Part shown: in pieces, positions 12,703 to 24,300 of the stretch | How the letters are laid out: each line of letters starts with the position of its first letter | Position numbering within the stretch: the first letter of the stretch is position 1 | Assembly: GCA_033819885.1 (NCBI GenBank) | Contig: JAQYUZ010000012.1 | Span: 124,001-188,000, forward strand | Length of the DNA stretch: 64,000 bases | Reading direction: 5' to 3' | Source of the DNA: Microbotryomycetes sp. JL201 | Lineage: Eukaryota; Basidiomycota; Microbotryomycetes | Program-made: the position numbers and the translations under genes | The notes under the pieces: generated by a model | What the model was told of the DNA's origin: nothing | What the model saw: only the letters and a program-made list of their open reading frames with translations | Database searches by the model: none

Positions 12703-13021
12703 CGTAGCTTTGTGCGAGTGAAAGGACGAGGGGAGCAGAGCATCCGGTGTGCCTGCCGAACGGCTCGAGCGGACCGGGCGGGCTGGCGGACCGCCGCCGC
12801 TTCCTGCCGACAGCGCTTTCTCGGACAGATGCAGAGCCTGTTGGGCACGCAAAATTGTGCAAATCAACCCTCGAGCCTTACATTTGACTTGCTGTCCAGC
12901 GGTAAACCCACTGCTTATTTACAAAACTCGGACCCGCGCGGGGTCAGCGGAGACAAAGTCGAGCCGCTTTGATCATCTCTCTCTTGTCCTTCTTCACCGT
13001 TCATCTACATTCACGACCACC
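12703..13021. promoter_or_regulatory. Shared divergent promoter of the galactonate-dehydratase and KduD-like genes
   Basis: This 319-base region lies between the two start codons and has no coding content that I trust. It contains the 7-mer CGGACCG twice, at 12770-12776 and 12787-12793, each a CGG/CCG inverted pair as bound by Zn2Cys6 regulators. A pyrimidine-rich leader runs from about 12975 to the start of the dehydrogenase. Co-regulation of the two genes is inference from the divergent layout and the related enzyme functions. Confidence 0.5.
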
Positions 13022-14327
13022 ATGTCATTTGTAGAGAGTTTGTTTGGCCTGTCTGGCAAGACTGCCTTGTGCACAGGCGCAACTCGGGGCATGTAAGTCT
13101 TGGGGTTCGAGTTCAACTCGGCTAGCATAGCATCATCGTTTCTCATTGTATTCCTTGCATGGATGCAGCGGTCAGACGATGGCCGTCGCCCTCGCCAAGG
13201 CAGGCGCAGATGTTGTTCTCGTTCAGGTAAGCGACGCATCGCATGGCCCTCCGCCTCCGGAGCTTGTCGCTCATCTCTCGCGCGTTCATTGCAGCGGAGC
13301 AAAGAAAATTTGGAGACGTACGATCTCATCAAGCAGCTTGGACGCAAAGTGGACATTGCCGTGTGCGACCTGGCTGATGACAAGGCTGTCAAGGCTTTGA
13401 CAAAGACCATCACCGGACCCAAAGACAAAGGCGGCATGGGCTACGAGATTGACGTGCTCGTCAACTGCGGCGGCATCCAGCGAAGGTCAGCTGTCATTCA
13501 CGCCAGTGTACTTTCAGAGCGATCCAGCTGAACTACGTCACGTTCGCGCAGAACACCCGCCGAAAACTTTCCCGATCAGGATTGGGATGACGTTCTCCAA
13601 GTCAACCTCAATGCCGTATGGGTCCTTGCGCGAGATGTCGGGCGACATATGCTGGCTACACGAGGTGGCATCGCAGGCGAAGAAGCTCCAGCTCAGCAAA
13701 ACCCTCGCGGCAGAGGCAAGATTATCAACATTTCTTCTCTCGTCGCCTTCCAAGGTCAGTCCAGTCTGTCGCAGTTTACTTCAGCCATTTTTACTGACGA
13801 TCTCGTCTTCCAAAGGCGGCTTGACTGTTCCGGCCTATGCCGCAGCGAAACATGGCGTGCAAGGCATCGTAAGTGCGTCTCCACCCCTCGCGCTGCCGCT
13901 ACTGATGGATGCATTTCTGCAGACCAAAGCGCTCTCTAACGAATGGTCGCCAAAGGGCGTCAACGTCAACGCCATCGCCCCGGGCTACATCGCCACCGAT
14001 GTGAGTTTCGGAGTAGCTTGTTCATGGTTTGACAAACCGAATTGACATGACCTTTGCCCTTTGCAGATGTGAGCATAGAATCGTCTCTACAGACTCTGAA
14101 CAAAGTCTGCTTCTCTCGAGACGTCATGCTGACTGTGCGGCATCTGCAGGAATGAGGCTTTGATCGCCAACCCGACTCGATCTCGTCAGATCATGGAGCG
14201 CATTCCCGCTGGACGATGGGGAGCACCGGCGGATTTTGAAGGAGCAGTAGTGTTCCTCGCCAGTGCAGCGAGCGACTACGTGTGCGGCGAATGTCTTGTG
14301 GTCGACGGTGGATGGATGGGTCGATAA
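13022..14327 (+). CDS. KduD-like short-chain dehydrogenase (2-keto-3-deoxy-gluconate/gluconate 5-dehydrogenase type)
   Basis: NAD(P)-dependent oxidoreductase of the SDR superfamily, closest in pattern to KduD and gluconate 5-dehydrogenases. Visible features are the cofactor motif TGATRGIG (assembled across intron 1), INISS with the catalytic Ser, YAAAKHG with the Tyr and Lys, and the ending [13 protein letters not shown]. Exons: 13022-13092, 13169-13226, 13295-13485, 13552-13754, 13816-13868, 13923-14000, 14067-14068 and 14150-14327. The seventh exon is only two bases (AT). It is needed to read GYIATD-M-NEAL, the family's normal sequence. Direct joining of exon 6 to exon 8 puts a TGA at once. 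The gene is divergent from the dehydratase and convergent with the channel gene 89 bases downstream. Its substrate is inferred, not known. Confidence 0.9.
14067..14068 (+). other. Two-nucleotide microexon of the KduD-like gene
   Basis: The dinucleotide AT sits between a ttgcag acceptor and a gtgagc donor. It is flanked by introns 14001-14066 (66 bases) and 14069-14149 (81 bases), both with consensus ends. Inclusion turns GAT | AT | GAATGAG into Asp-Met-Asn-Glu, the family sequence. Skipping gives Asp-Glu-stop. Confidence 0.75.
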
Positions 14328-14416
14328 CGACTTCCGAGGGAGGAGAGGCTCAAGTACAGGGAAATTTTAATGTTGTAAGGAAGGTATGGAAATAGACATT
14401 GAGATATGAAGAACAA

Positions 14417-17160
14417 TTACGTGTCGTCATCGGCTTTGCCGAGGTCTTGCTCGATGGCCCCAGTGAGAGAAGTCAACGGCGGGCGGTCTTCGACTTTGAC
14501 GTCTGATTTCGCCAGCTCAATCAGCAACACACGGAGCTGCGGGGCCTGTCGTCAGTGAAAGACGTCGATCATCTGTCCAATCCAAGGGCTCACAGACTGT
14601 TCAATACTCTCCAAACGAGCTTCAATCGCACTGTTGCCGACACTATTCCCGGCGGATCCAACGTCATTTTGCCCACCTAAAGTCTGTTGGGCTTTCACTG
14701 CCGTATCGGCATTGAAGATTTTGGCCAACGGACTGGCCAAGCTGCCCATCCTCGAATGCTGCCGCTCTGGGATCGGACCTTGAGACTTGCTCCTCACAGG
14801 GGCCTGTCGCCTGCCCGGCGTCAACACATTTGTCACTGAGCTTTTGCCTGACCTGGGAAACATGGGCGGGTTGGCAATGACGCTAGCTGCAGACTGAGGC
14901 TCCACAGGAGTTTGTTCATCTGGTGTAGGCGGATCGTCGATAGATGGAACTTTGAGCGCCTCGGCTGTGACTTGACGATCAAAGACGTGCTGGATTGAAT
15001 CAACTGTGCCTTCGAATGGGATGGTACGAGGAAGAGAGTGCCAGGCGCGTTTTGTCGTCTGCACGATGTCAGACAAGTAAGTCCGTCGATGGCGTGCGCG
15101 TGTCGACAAGGCCAACAATCTGTAAGTATGAGAGAGCTCAGAGAGGGCTGTGCGAATGAAGCTGCAGGGGCGGAAGCTTACAGCAATATCGGAAAGTTGA
15201 GCAATCTGGTCAGGAATACGTGCGTCTTGTGCGTCCACCTGATTTGGTATAGTCAGCAGTTGAGCTCGCATGTCATACAATACAAAGCACAACTTGCCTC
15301 GGGGTGGCCATCGCGCGCACAGGGAGCAGTACGAGAAGCGCTACCAAATTGAGCGGCGGCATGTATGACGACGTTGCATCGCTCTTGACGCGTTCTATCG
15401 TCCTCAATGCCTGTTGATGTAAAATTTCCGTCTCGGCTTGACCTTGAATTGCCGCAAACGTGTTACTTAGCAGAGATATTAGGATAGTGAGCAGCAGGGT
15501 CTGGGACAGCGTCGCGAAAACGACAACTAGAGCAGGACCATATATGTCGCCAAATTGCTGGGCGACGTCGAATGCAAGGAACGACGAGCCGAGCCAAACC
15601 TTGAGGAGGAGCCACGCTGTGCGCGCCCACGACCATGTGCCTCTGCTCAGCAAGACGAAAGTGACGAGAAAGCCGGATGCAGTCAGACTGGCGAGGGCCA
15701 TGAAAATGCTGCCAATACACGACGGTGAGCACCGGAACAGCATACGCAAACGCGTATACGAGAAGTCTCTCAACCTACATATATTCCTTGATCATGGCCT
15801 GGGACAATGAGCGGGTCAGCCGGACCGAGAGCACACTTATAGGCCAACACTCACAGACAGTGCCATGAGCACCACATTGCCTCTGAGCAGCGAGATCGCC
15901 AGTCTAGGAAACAGCAGACAGCCTGCCAAAGCCAGCGTATCGAATGACAGATCCGACATTGCCTCGTCGCCGGTCCACAAGCCGTTCAACCTCATCACAA
16001 AGTATACGAGGAATGCAAGCACAAACAGCGCGTCCATGACATTGTATGCACCCGAAGAGTAAATGGTCAAACCATTCTCTTGCATAGACGCGACTTCGTC
16101 GAGCGCAAAGCCCAAGCTCCATGCAACAAAGAGCGCCTCCCAAATGGTGACGCGAGTCGAGTCGTGTGTGAGTTGGCAGGCCATGAACAAGAACAAGATG
16201 ATGGCAAACGTGCCGAATTCGAGTTTGTTGCGAATACTCGGAACTCGCAGGCGATTGTGGTCGAGGAACGGCTGCGTTCGCCAGTCGTACACCTGGACGA
16301 TCGGACGCACTTTGTAATCGTCTCGAATGAAAGCATGAGCCGACTCGGGAGAGTACAGCACTTCGCCCGTGTGGATGCTTTTGATAATTTGCTGAACAAG
16401 GGGTGAGCGGACGAAGCGCTTTGCTTTGCTAAAGATTGCCAGCTCGAGCGCGTTTGTCTGCTCCTCCTTGCCCCAGTGTATGAGTTTCTCGAGCGCTGCG
16501 TCGTCGACGTCTTCTTCGTCTGCGAAGCAATCGGTTGTCGCGCCATACATTGGGTTGAATGGCGTTGTGAGAATGTGGAGCAGTTCGAGGCTGGCAGGAG
16601 CAGTGCCGTAAGCAGACAAAAGCTTTATCGCGAGCAACTCGCACAGGTCTGCCCGCGAAGTGTTGAGTGCGCTGCAGTGTCGGTGGCGTGTCGGTCAAAG
16701 TGGTCAGCTTACTCGCCTGAGCATGACGCTCCACAGCTGCACGGAGTAGGCCGGCTCACGCAAAAGCTAAATCGTCGTCTGCGACGTCGAGAAAGTGTAC
16801 TCGGCAGACTAGGAGGGCATAGATGAGCGCCGAAGGTGGGCGCTGTCCGCCACGCGAGAGCTTCAACGAGAGCGGCCTGACGACACTGAAATTGATGGTC
16901 GGCTGCCTGAGCTGCTCATACGTCAATGGCGTGTCTAGTATTGCCGTCACTTCACTCCGGATCCTGTTCAGAAGCTGAAAGGTCGGCTCGACGTTGAAGC
17001 CGCTGAACGGCCGCATTGTTGGCTCAAACGCGTCGCTCTCATGTCCAAAGTGTTCGGGATCAGTCAACAGCGGCTGCGATGTCCCGGCTGCAGCGCCCGA
17101 CGCGGCTCCTGACGGCATCATAGTGGGGGCTGCGGAACCCGGTGAAATACTTCGAAGCAT
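14417..17160 (-). CDS. YVC1: Yvc1-like TRP-family calcium channel of the vacuole
   Basis: Fungal TRP-type cation channel, in yeast the vacuolar Ca2+ release channel. The long cytoplasmic N-terminal domain starts MLRSISPGSAAP at 17160 and includes LELLHILTTPFNPMYG. Several hydrophobic segments follow (TFAIILFLFMACQL, VMDALFVLAFLVYFVM, LALAGCLLFPRLAISLL). The pore region then reads WLGSSFLAFDVAQQFG before the last helix with LLLTILISLLSNTFAAI, the usual Yvc1 ending of the membrane part. The C-terminal tail is charged and Ser/Pro-rich. A final exon is inferred after a gtgagc donor: APQLRVLLIELAKSDVKVED leads to a stop at 14417-14419. This replaces the unspliced stop at 14552. Confidence 0.9.
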
Positions 17161-17297
17161 TTAGATGAAGTTAGTTCGATCTCAAACGATGAGTATAAGG
17201 CCATTTATCGAGCAGTCCTCGTACTGCAGCTCAGAAGAGTATTGTCTCGTATGCAAAGTCTGAAAGGGACGATCGCTTTCTATTTCAACACTCGCTC

Positions 17298-18179
17298 ATG
17301 TCCAACATCTGGACTGCCGCCGGCGAGGGCAACTTTGACCGAGTGCGCGAGCTCGTCGAGAGTGGTCTGTCCTAATGCGTTACAGCATGGCCTTGCTTGG
17401 CGGTGGTCCATCGCCGAGCGCCGAACTCGTTGTCTTGCACGGGGCGCTCGTTGCTGATTATTACCATGCGCAACAGGCACTTCACCCGCAGTCCAAGATG
17501 AAAACAGCTACACTGCTTTGCACGCCGCGTCATCGTGGAACCATCCAGAGATCCTGCGGTACCTGGTCAGCGAGCGCGGCGCAGACATCAACACAACAGA
17601 TGACGACGGCGAGACGTGCTTGTTTGTGTGCGAGACGGTAGACATGGCCAGGCTGATTATCGAAGAGCTTCGAGGCGACGCGAGCCACCGCAACAACGAA
17701 GGTTTGACGGTGCGCCCCAAATATCACTGCAATGTTGGCGTGAAATCTCACGAACTTTCGATCAGGCTGCAAACTCATTGGAAGAAGACTACCCCGAGGT
17801 CGCAGCGTACCTGAGGTCAGTCACAGGCGAGCCCGCGCCAGTGGCAACTGTCGACCCAGACGGTCAAGCTTTCGACGAGGAAGCGCAACAGCAGCCGCAG
17901 CAGCGACCAGACTTGGACGCACCTACAGATGAGATCCTGTCGCGCGTGAGGCAAGTCATGCAAGCTTCAGAGCGCGGCGAATTGTCAGAACAAGAGACAG
18001 AGACGAGGCTGAGAGAGATTGTCACTCAAGTTGTCCACGGTCAAGTGGACATTGGTCGCGTCATCGGACAAGCAATGGAAGCGAGGGGGTCTGCGGCAGG
18101 TACAATCAGGCCAAACGGAGACGGAGACGAGCGAGACTCGGTCGCAAAGAGGACGAGGCCAGACGAAGCAGGACGGTAG
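17298..18179 (+). CDS. Small ankyrin-repeat protein, Yar1-like
   Basis: About 237 residues in three exons: 17298-17364, 17477-17709 and 17766-18179. Ankyrin-type repeats are visible: MSNIWTAAGEGNFDRVRELV, then ENSYTALHAASSWNHPEIL and TDDDGETCLFVCETVDMARL, followed by NNEGLT joined to AANSLEEDYPEVAAYLRS. This order and length resemble Yar1, the chaperone of ribosomal protein S3, but I cannot prove orthology. The C-terminal third is acidic and Gln-rich with a predicted helix. Exon 1 reads VESG, and the acceptor at 17476 gives TSPAVQDENSY, restoring repeat spacing. An alternative acceptor at 17491 would remove five residues. Confidence 0.72.
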
Positions 18180-18319
18180 CACTACGTTGTCTTTCTCCTT
18201 CGCAACATACACAGAGCATCATCGGGAGACACTTTTACACACACTTTCATATGACTGCTCGTACCCGCCGAGTCGAATGTATTTACAAAACTAGAGATCA
18301 AACACAAAGCGGATGCCGA

Positions 18320-21300
18320 CTACGAAGATCTGACGCTGTACCGGTGACTGCTCGGCGGCAGACCAAGCGATCCTCTTGAAGACAAGCGCGCTGGCGCGAC
18401 ATTGCTTGTCACTGCCGTCGCAGACGCCGAACTTGATTGTGTTCGGGCACGATTTGTCGATGAAGCGGCAGCGGAAAGCGACGAAGTTGATGCTGACGTG
18501 TTCATGATCGAAATGACTTTACGACGCGGCGTAGAGATTGCGGGCAAAGGCGAGCTCGTATTGGAGCTATTGCCGCCGGACGTTGCGAGCGAGCTGCGAT
18601 TGCTACGGCTAGCTGGCATCGCCGGGCTGATCGGCCTGCCTCGTGCTGCTACGATCCATGGGTCTGCATGCACATGTCAACAACTCCGAGCGCTCGGAAT
18701 CAGCAAGCCAAGTCTTCAACTCACGTCGCAGCGCTGCGTCAGGCTTCATGCGACGCTCTGGATCCCAAATCAGACACTTGGCAATAAAGTCGACAAACAG
18801 GTCGTCGTCTGTTTTGAGGACATGCGCCAAGCTCTTGGTGCCCGGCCGACGCCGTCTGCCCTTTGAATTCACGACCGGACGAGGGGCACCAGTCGAATCT
18901 GATGGGACAAACCGCCTCAGCACATCCTGCACAAGCTCTGACAAGCTCTCCAGCTCACCAAAGAATAGACGCTTGCGCGAGCTGCGATCTATCAAGTATT
19001 TGTCTGGCACGCCCATGACTTCCATAATACATCCGAGTTGTTCCTGCTCGTTCTCGCCAGGGAAGATAGGGTAGCCGGTATACATCTCGGCAATGATGCA
19101 GCCCAAGCTCCACATCTGTACAGAGCGTGAAAACAGCCTTCAGTCGAACCGCCGCACGCGAGTTGTGATCAAGACTGACATCGATGGCCATGTGGTAATT
19201 CATGCCCAGAATGACCTCAGGACTGCGGTAGAAGCGAGACTGAATGTACGTGTACACTGCGACATGGTTTAGTCAATTTCAGGTGAGGCGGGGACGCAGA
19301 CCGCAAACTCACCCTTCTCGTGCTCGAAGCAGCTGCTGCCGAAATCGATTACCTTGATCGCGCTCTTCGCCGGATGTTTCAGCAAGATGTTCTGTGAGAG
19401 TACGATTTCAGCTCCAATAGCGCGCAGTCTGAGCTCGTTTCCGCACCTCTGGCTTGAGGTCACAGTGCACGACGCGGTGATGCCTGAGCAGAGACAGCGA
19501 CCCCAAAATTTGAATTGTAAAACGTCGAATGAGTGTTGTTGAGAAGCCGGCAAAGCTATTAGCCTTGACGAGCTCGTACAAGTTAATACTCAGTAGTTCC
19601 GTCACGATGCACAGATGACCGCGCCAGGTAAAAGAATCGACCATTCGGATCACATAATGCTTCTCTTCAGGATCCTTTGTAGCGCAAAACGTCAGCCAGT
19701 CATCCTCGCATAGACATGGCAACAACCGACTGACCCATTTGACCAGATTCTCTAGGACCTTGATCTCTACAAGCGCCTGGTGATGGAATCGCTTTTTGTT
19801 GCGAATGATCTTGATCGCCACCATTTCTCCCGTCTTGTGATCCCGACACTGAAGCACTTGCCCGAATGACCCTTTGCCGAGGACGTCAACGATTTCATAC
19901 CGATACTGGATGTGGTCATGCGTGATCACCAAGTAGTCGCCGCGGTCGTCATCGTACCCATAGTTGTTCGTCGGGTTGTCAAGCGTATTGCGTTTCTTTT
20001 CAGCTTGGGGACCAACAAAGTATACGGATTCGAACTGCCGAATCTCGTCTTGCTCGTACGGCGTGAGCGAGCGGTTGTAGAGCGCGAGGGCATCTATTGG
20101 CAACTGCAAGTCAGCCAGACATTCAGTCGATCATGAATCTGCTTCGAACACACCTTTGTGATCAAGAGGTGAGGTCGGAGGAATCGGTTCTGGAAACTCA
20201 AACATCTTGTTGATCTTTTCTGGGGATGCGCCCGCCGCGGCCTTGCTCGCCTTTTGACGCTTGACGTACGCATCCATCTCCTCGTCGCCAAGCAACTCGT
20301 CCTCTGTCACGTTCAATTTCGTTCGAGAGCTACCTGTCGACGATCGACCCGAGTCTGATGCCATCGAGCTCAGCGTGGGCGCTGTCGACGACCTCGGCAA
20401 ACGAGTTTGGCCGGCAACTTTGCTCGCAAGATTCTTGACCACTCGAGTAGTGGACGACGAGAGGGAGGATGTCGACGACTGTAGAGCTGACGAGGCCGAA
20501 ACGCGCCGAGATGCAGCTATAGAATCTGGTCCCTTGACAGATATCTTGCGGACCGAGGACACCTCCTTTGGCGGTGGCACTCCGCTGCTTGACAATCGAG
20601 AAGTTGACACAGAGGCGATTTTCGCACTTTTGTGCGTCTTCGACGGAGTCGCACTCTCCTCCGGAGCGAAAGACTTGTGTCGCCTCGATTTGATTGCTGG
20701 AGTCGACGTGCTTGCTGCATCAGCTGATGCGTCCAGTACATCTTTCTTCAACGACGTCGACATTGAAGTTCCAACCAGAGTAGAGCTACGACCGCGAGGG
20801 ATCTGAGACTCTTTCTTGACCGCCAGACTCTTGCTTTGCCGTTCTTCGTTGTCGGCAACGTCTGTGCCGATAGACTCTGTCTCGGACGCGGCATTGGATG
20901 AAGATGACGTCGAGGTTCCCGATGCAAGTAACAGATCTGGCGTGTTACCTTGTTGGCGACTCGACTGCAGCCCTTTGGAACGGATAGGTACAGACGGAGG
21001 CGCGGACGGCGATGCGTCTCTGTAGATCGAGCCTCGCTGAGGTAATAAGCGAGGAATTTTGGTTGGGGTCCGAGACAGCGGAGGTGGCGAAACGGATGAG
21101 CCGGCGACGACGTCTTGACCTTGCAGCGAAATCGTCTTGCTTGAAGGTGAGCCAACAATTGTCGGCAAGCTCGCCTTCGCGGAGGCCTGAAGTCTTGCTA
21201 CACGGTCATGCGCAGCTGCTGGAGTGTTCCCAGCAACATCGGCGAGCGAGTCCATGGAGTCTATCCGCTCGATTGTCTGAGCCGGTAGCGGCGAGACTTG

Positions 21301-24300
21301 CATTGGCGGGAGTTGCGTGGGCCGAATGTTGAGCGTTGCATGGTCATCGTTCGCCCCGACGGTCTGCATAGAGAGTGTCAGCAAGAGCACACCAACTGTT
21401 CTGCACCTGTTGCTGACCTTTCCTCTCCTTCGAGGAGTTCCGGCCACAGTCGAGGCCTTGCCTTGCATGTGGTTTGTCTTGGCACCAAACTCGTCAAAGC
21501 CGCTCCCGTTGTACACGCTGGGTGACTTGGTCGAGTTTGACGACATGGAGCCGGATTTGAGCGAAGGCGAAGACTTTTCTTTCCTTGACGAGCTTGGTCT
21601 GAGGAAACCCAGACCCAGGATAGATTTGCGTCCGCTTCGATCGTCAGATGCCGCATCCTCTGTCGGCTGCACAGGTGTCTGCGTGGCGCCCACATTGGGC
21701 GAGCTATTTTTGCGCGAAAAGAACGGAATGCCTGAAGGAGTGCGGCGAGGATTGAGTAGACTTGAACGAGATCGACCGGGGCTGGTTGCGACGACCGCCG
21801 GCGTGGCCGTAGTTGCTGCCGTTTTTGAAGTGCTCGAGCTGCTCTGGCTTGTTGTCCTCGATCTTGGTTCGCGACCTCTGTCGAGACCGGCTGCCAGGCC
21901 GACAATATCATTAGAAGATGACACCATGCGACGAGCGTCCGACAAATGACCATGAAAAGACGACTTGCGGTCTCGGCCGACGCTAGCTAGCTCTGTGAAC
22001 GACGCGGACTCGGGGAACGCAGGCGTCTTCGGACTTTTAGCCGCCCTGTGGAAGGCGCTCGAGATGCTCCATTTGCGCGGTGCATGCCGAGACGCTTGGG
22101 GAGGGACTTCGGCGCACGTTGACGACAGAGTCGACCCGGCGTCGTAGATTCCCGGCTCGGTGTGAGGATGAGCGAGTTTGGGTGAGGTGTACAGGTTGAG
22201 GCTTGTCGTTGATGCCGCGGTCGGGAGCTGTCGAAACGACTCGAGATCCTTCGGCAAAGGCGGAACAGGAGGAATGTCGGAACCGACGTCGGCGTCGGGA
22301 CCACCACTGTCTTGTCTTTCGAAGCGCGGCTGAGACGCGTCCGCCCAGCTGTGGAGCGAAGAAATGTCGCTTCCGATGCTGCCGCGCCGATTCTTGGTCG
22401 ATGTCGACCTGTTTGTGGTGCTCGTGATTGAACTGGCATATGGCGAATCATGCGAGCCCGTCATTGATGCCGACACTCCGGTCATGACACTCGTAGATGA
22501 GGCAGAACCACGCTTCAATGGCGGCGACCGTACGAAAGATCCACCATCGTTGCCTGAAGAGCTTGGTCTCGAGCCGGCGGGAGGCGCTTTCGGCGACACT
22601 TCGGCAGCAGCCGGGCTCGTTGCAAGCGGTGAGCGAGGTACGTAGCCAGGTGAAGACGGCGACAGTTGTGGAATAGCCGGGCTGCTGCCGGCGCTTGACG
22701 TGCCGCCGACCGACAAAGTGCTCGACTTGAGGCCGTCTCCATGGACTCGCAGCGAGTCTTTTGCTGATACCAGCGACGGCGTCACGACACTGCTTCGACC
22801 TTTCCGCTTCGACTTTGCCTCTTCAGAATCTCGCCTCGGTAGAGCAGGTGGCGTCGACGGGTCACTCGCACGACTGTGGTTGCGAGAGCGCGAGGCGGCT
22901 GGTGGGGCGCTGCCGGTGCTCGACGATACTTTGGACATCCTCGGAGACGACAAGCCATCGAGTTTTCTCAGAGCTTCGGCCGTGCCCTCGTCCACAGCGG
23001 CGGCTGACTCGATGTCGACGTGACTTCCTTCAGCCTCGCGCGAGTGCTTCAAAATGGATGCGGCAATGATGGACGGCGACGATTGGTGAGATTGACGCGC
23101 GTGGCGCATCGAGTCGGCCGATTTACCCGGCGTCGAATGTGCCGATGGCGCGGCCACGTTGGTTGTCGATGGCAATGGCGGCGGCGGCTCCTGACTGAAC
23201 AGGTACGTAGGTGGAGCAGCCGGCGACGGAGGTAAATGGGCAAAAGAGTTTCGACCAGCCGAATGTCGCCGGACTGCCATCGTCTTGCTTGGCAACTTGG
23301 CTTCGATCGAGTTGGAACGTCCAAGGCTGGATCGTCGCGAGCTCGTACTACCCGTTGATGTGCGTCTCTGATGAACCTTGCCCTTCGGCGTTTCGGTTTC
23401 CGCCAGCTTAGCTGTCGCAGCATCATAATCGAAGCCAAGACCCATGACATCCGAGTCATCCGGGGCGGCCCAATCCGCCTGCTGCTTCGTCAGCGTGAAA
23501 CTACGTCTGTTTTGTAGTGCCATAGACTCGAAGGCATCAGCAATTCCAGCAATATCCGAGTCTCCGGCAGTTGCCAATTCGCGGTCGAACGCCACCGAGC
23601 CGGACTCGAACGTGCCATTGTCGTAGCTGGAACCAATGGGAGCCGATTTCGGCGTTTTGGGCGCAGCGACTTCCGGAAATAGCGTCGTCGGATGCATCGC
23701 AAACGTCTGTGAATCCGGCAGAGTCTGAATCGACGGCGACTGGTCCGACAGTTTTCGAGACATCGTCGGCTTGCCACGAAACATGTCAGTATGGCGCATT
23801 ATCAATCACATACTGTGGAATCTTACCATTGGCTCTTGACTAGGTCTGCGTGCAAGAGAAGATCTTCTCGAGCCCTCTTCTAATTCGCTACGCGGTCCCA
23901 CGTCCAGCGGGCTTGTCCACTTGCGCTCGAGCACGCTGCTTGTCCATCTCGGTGTTGCAAGCTCACCCAGACCAACCAAACTCGTTCGATCTAGCACGGG
24001 CGACTCGATCTGAAAGCTGTCCCTTTCGTCTACCACAAACTCTCGGCTGTTTTCTCCACTTGCCTTCTTGGTCTGAAAGTTCCTCGCCGGTATGAAGTGA
24101 TGGTCTGCCGGCGAAGATGAACCGGTCAAATTCGACAAGTTGGCGGACGCTGACGCCGAGAACGGCAGACCCAAGCCAAAGTTGGCGAAAGTTCGAGTGC
24201 CGTATGCTTGCGGCGAGCTGAGATGCGATGCGCTCTGAACATGAGACCCCGGTGGCGAAGAGGACACGTGCGTCGATGAGGATGCTGACGGGCGACCTAA

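Noticed and set aside
13022-14327. KduD-like gene as a frameshifted pseudogene
   Set aside because: All exons carry intact catalytic residues and consensus splice sites. The single apparent frame problem is solved by the 2-base microexon with good flanking sites.
20261-21949. Several plus-strand frames of 100-210 codons
   Set aside because: All antisense to the low-complexity Ser/Pro-rich part of the Pom1-like kinase, where codon bias keeps the opposite strand open.
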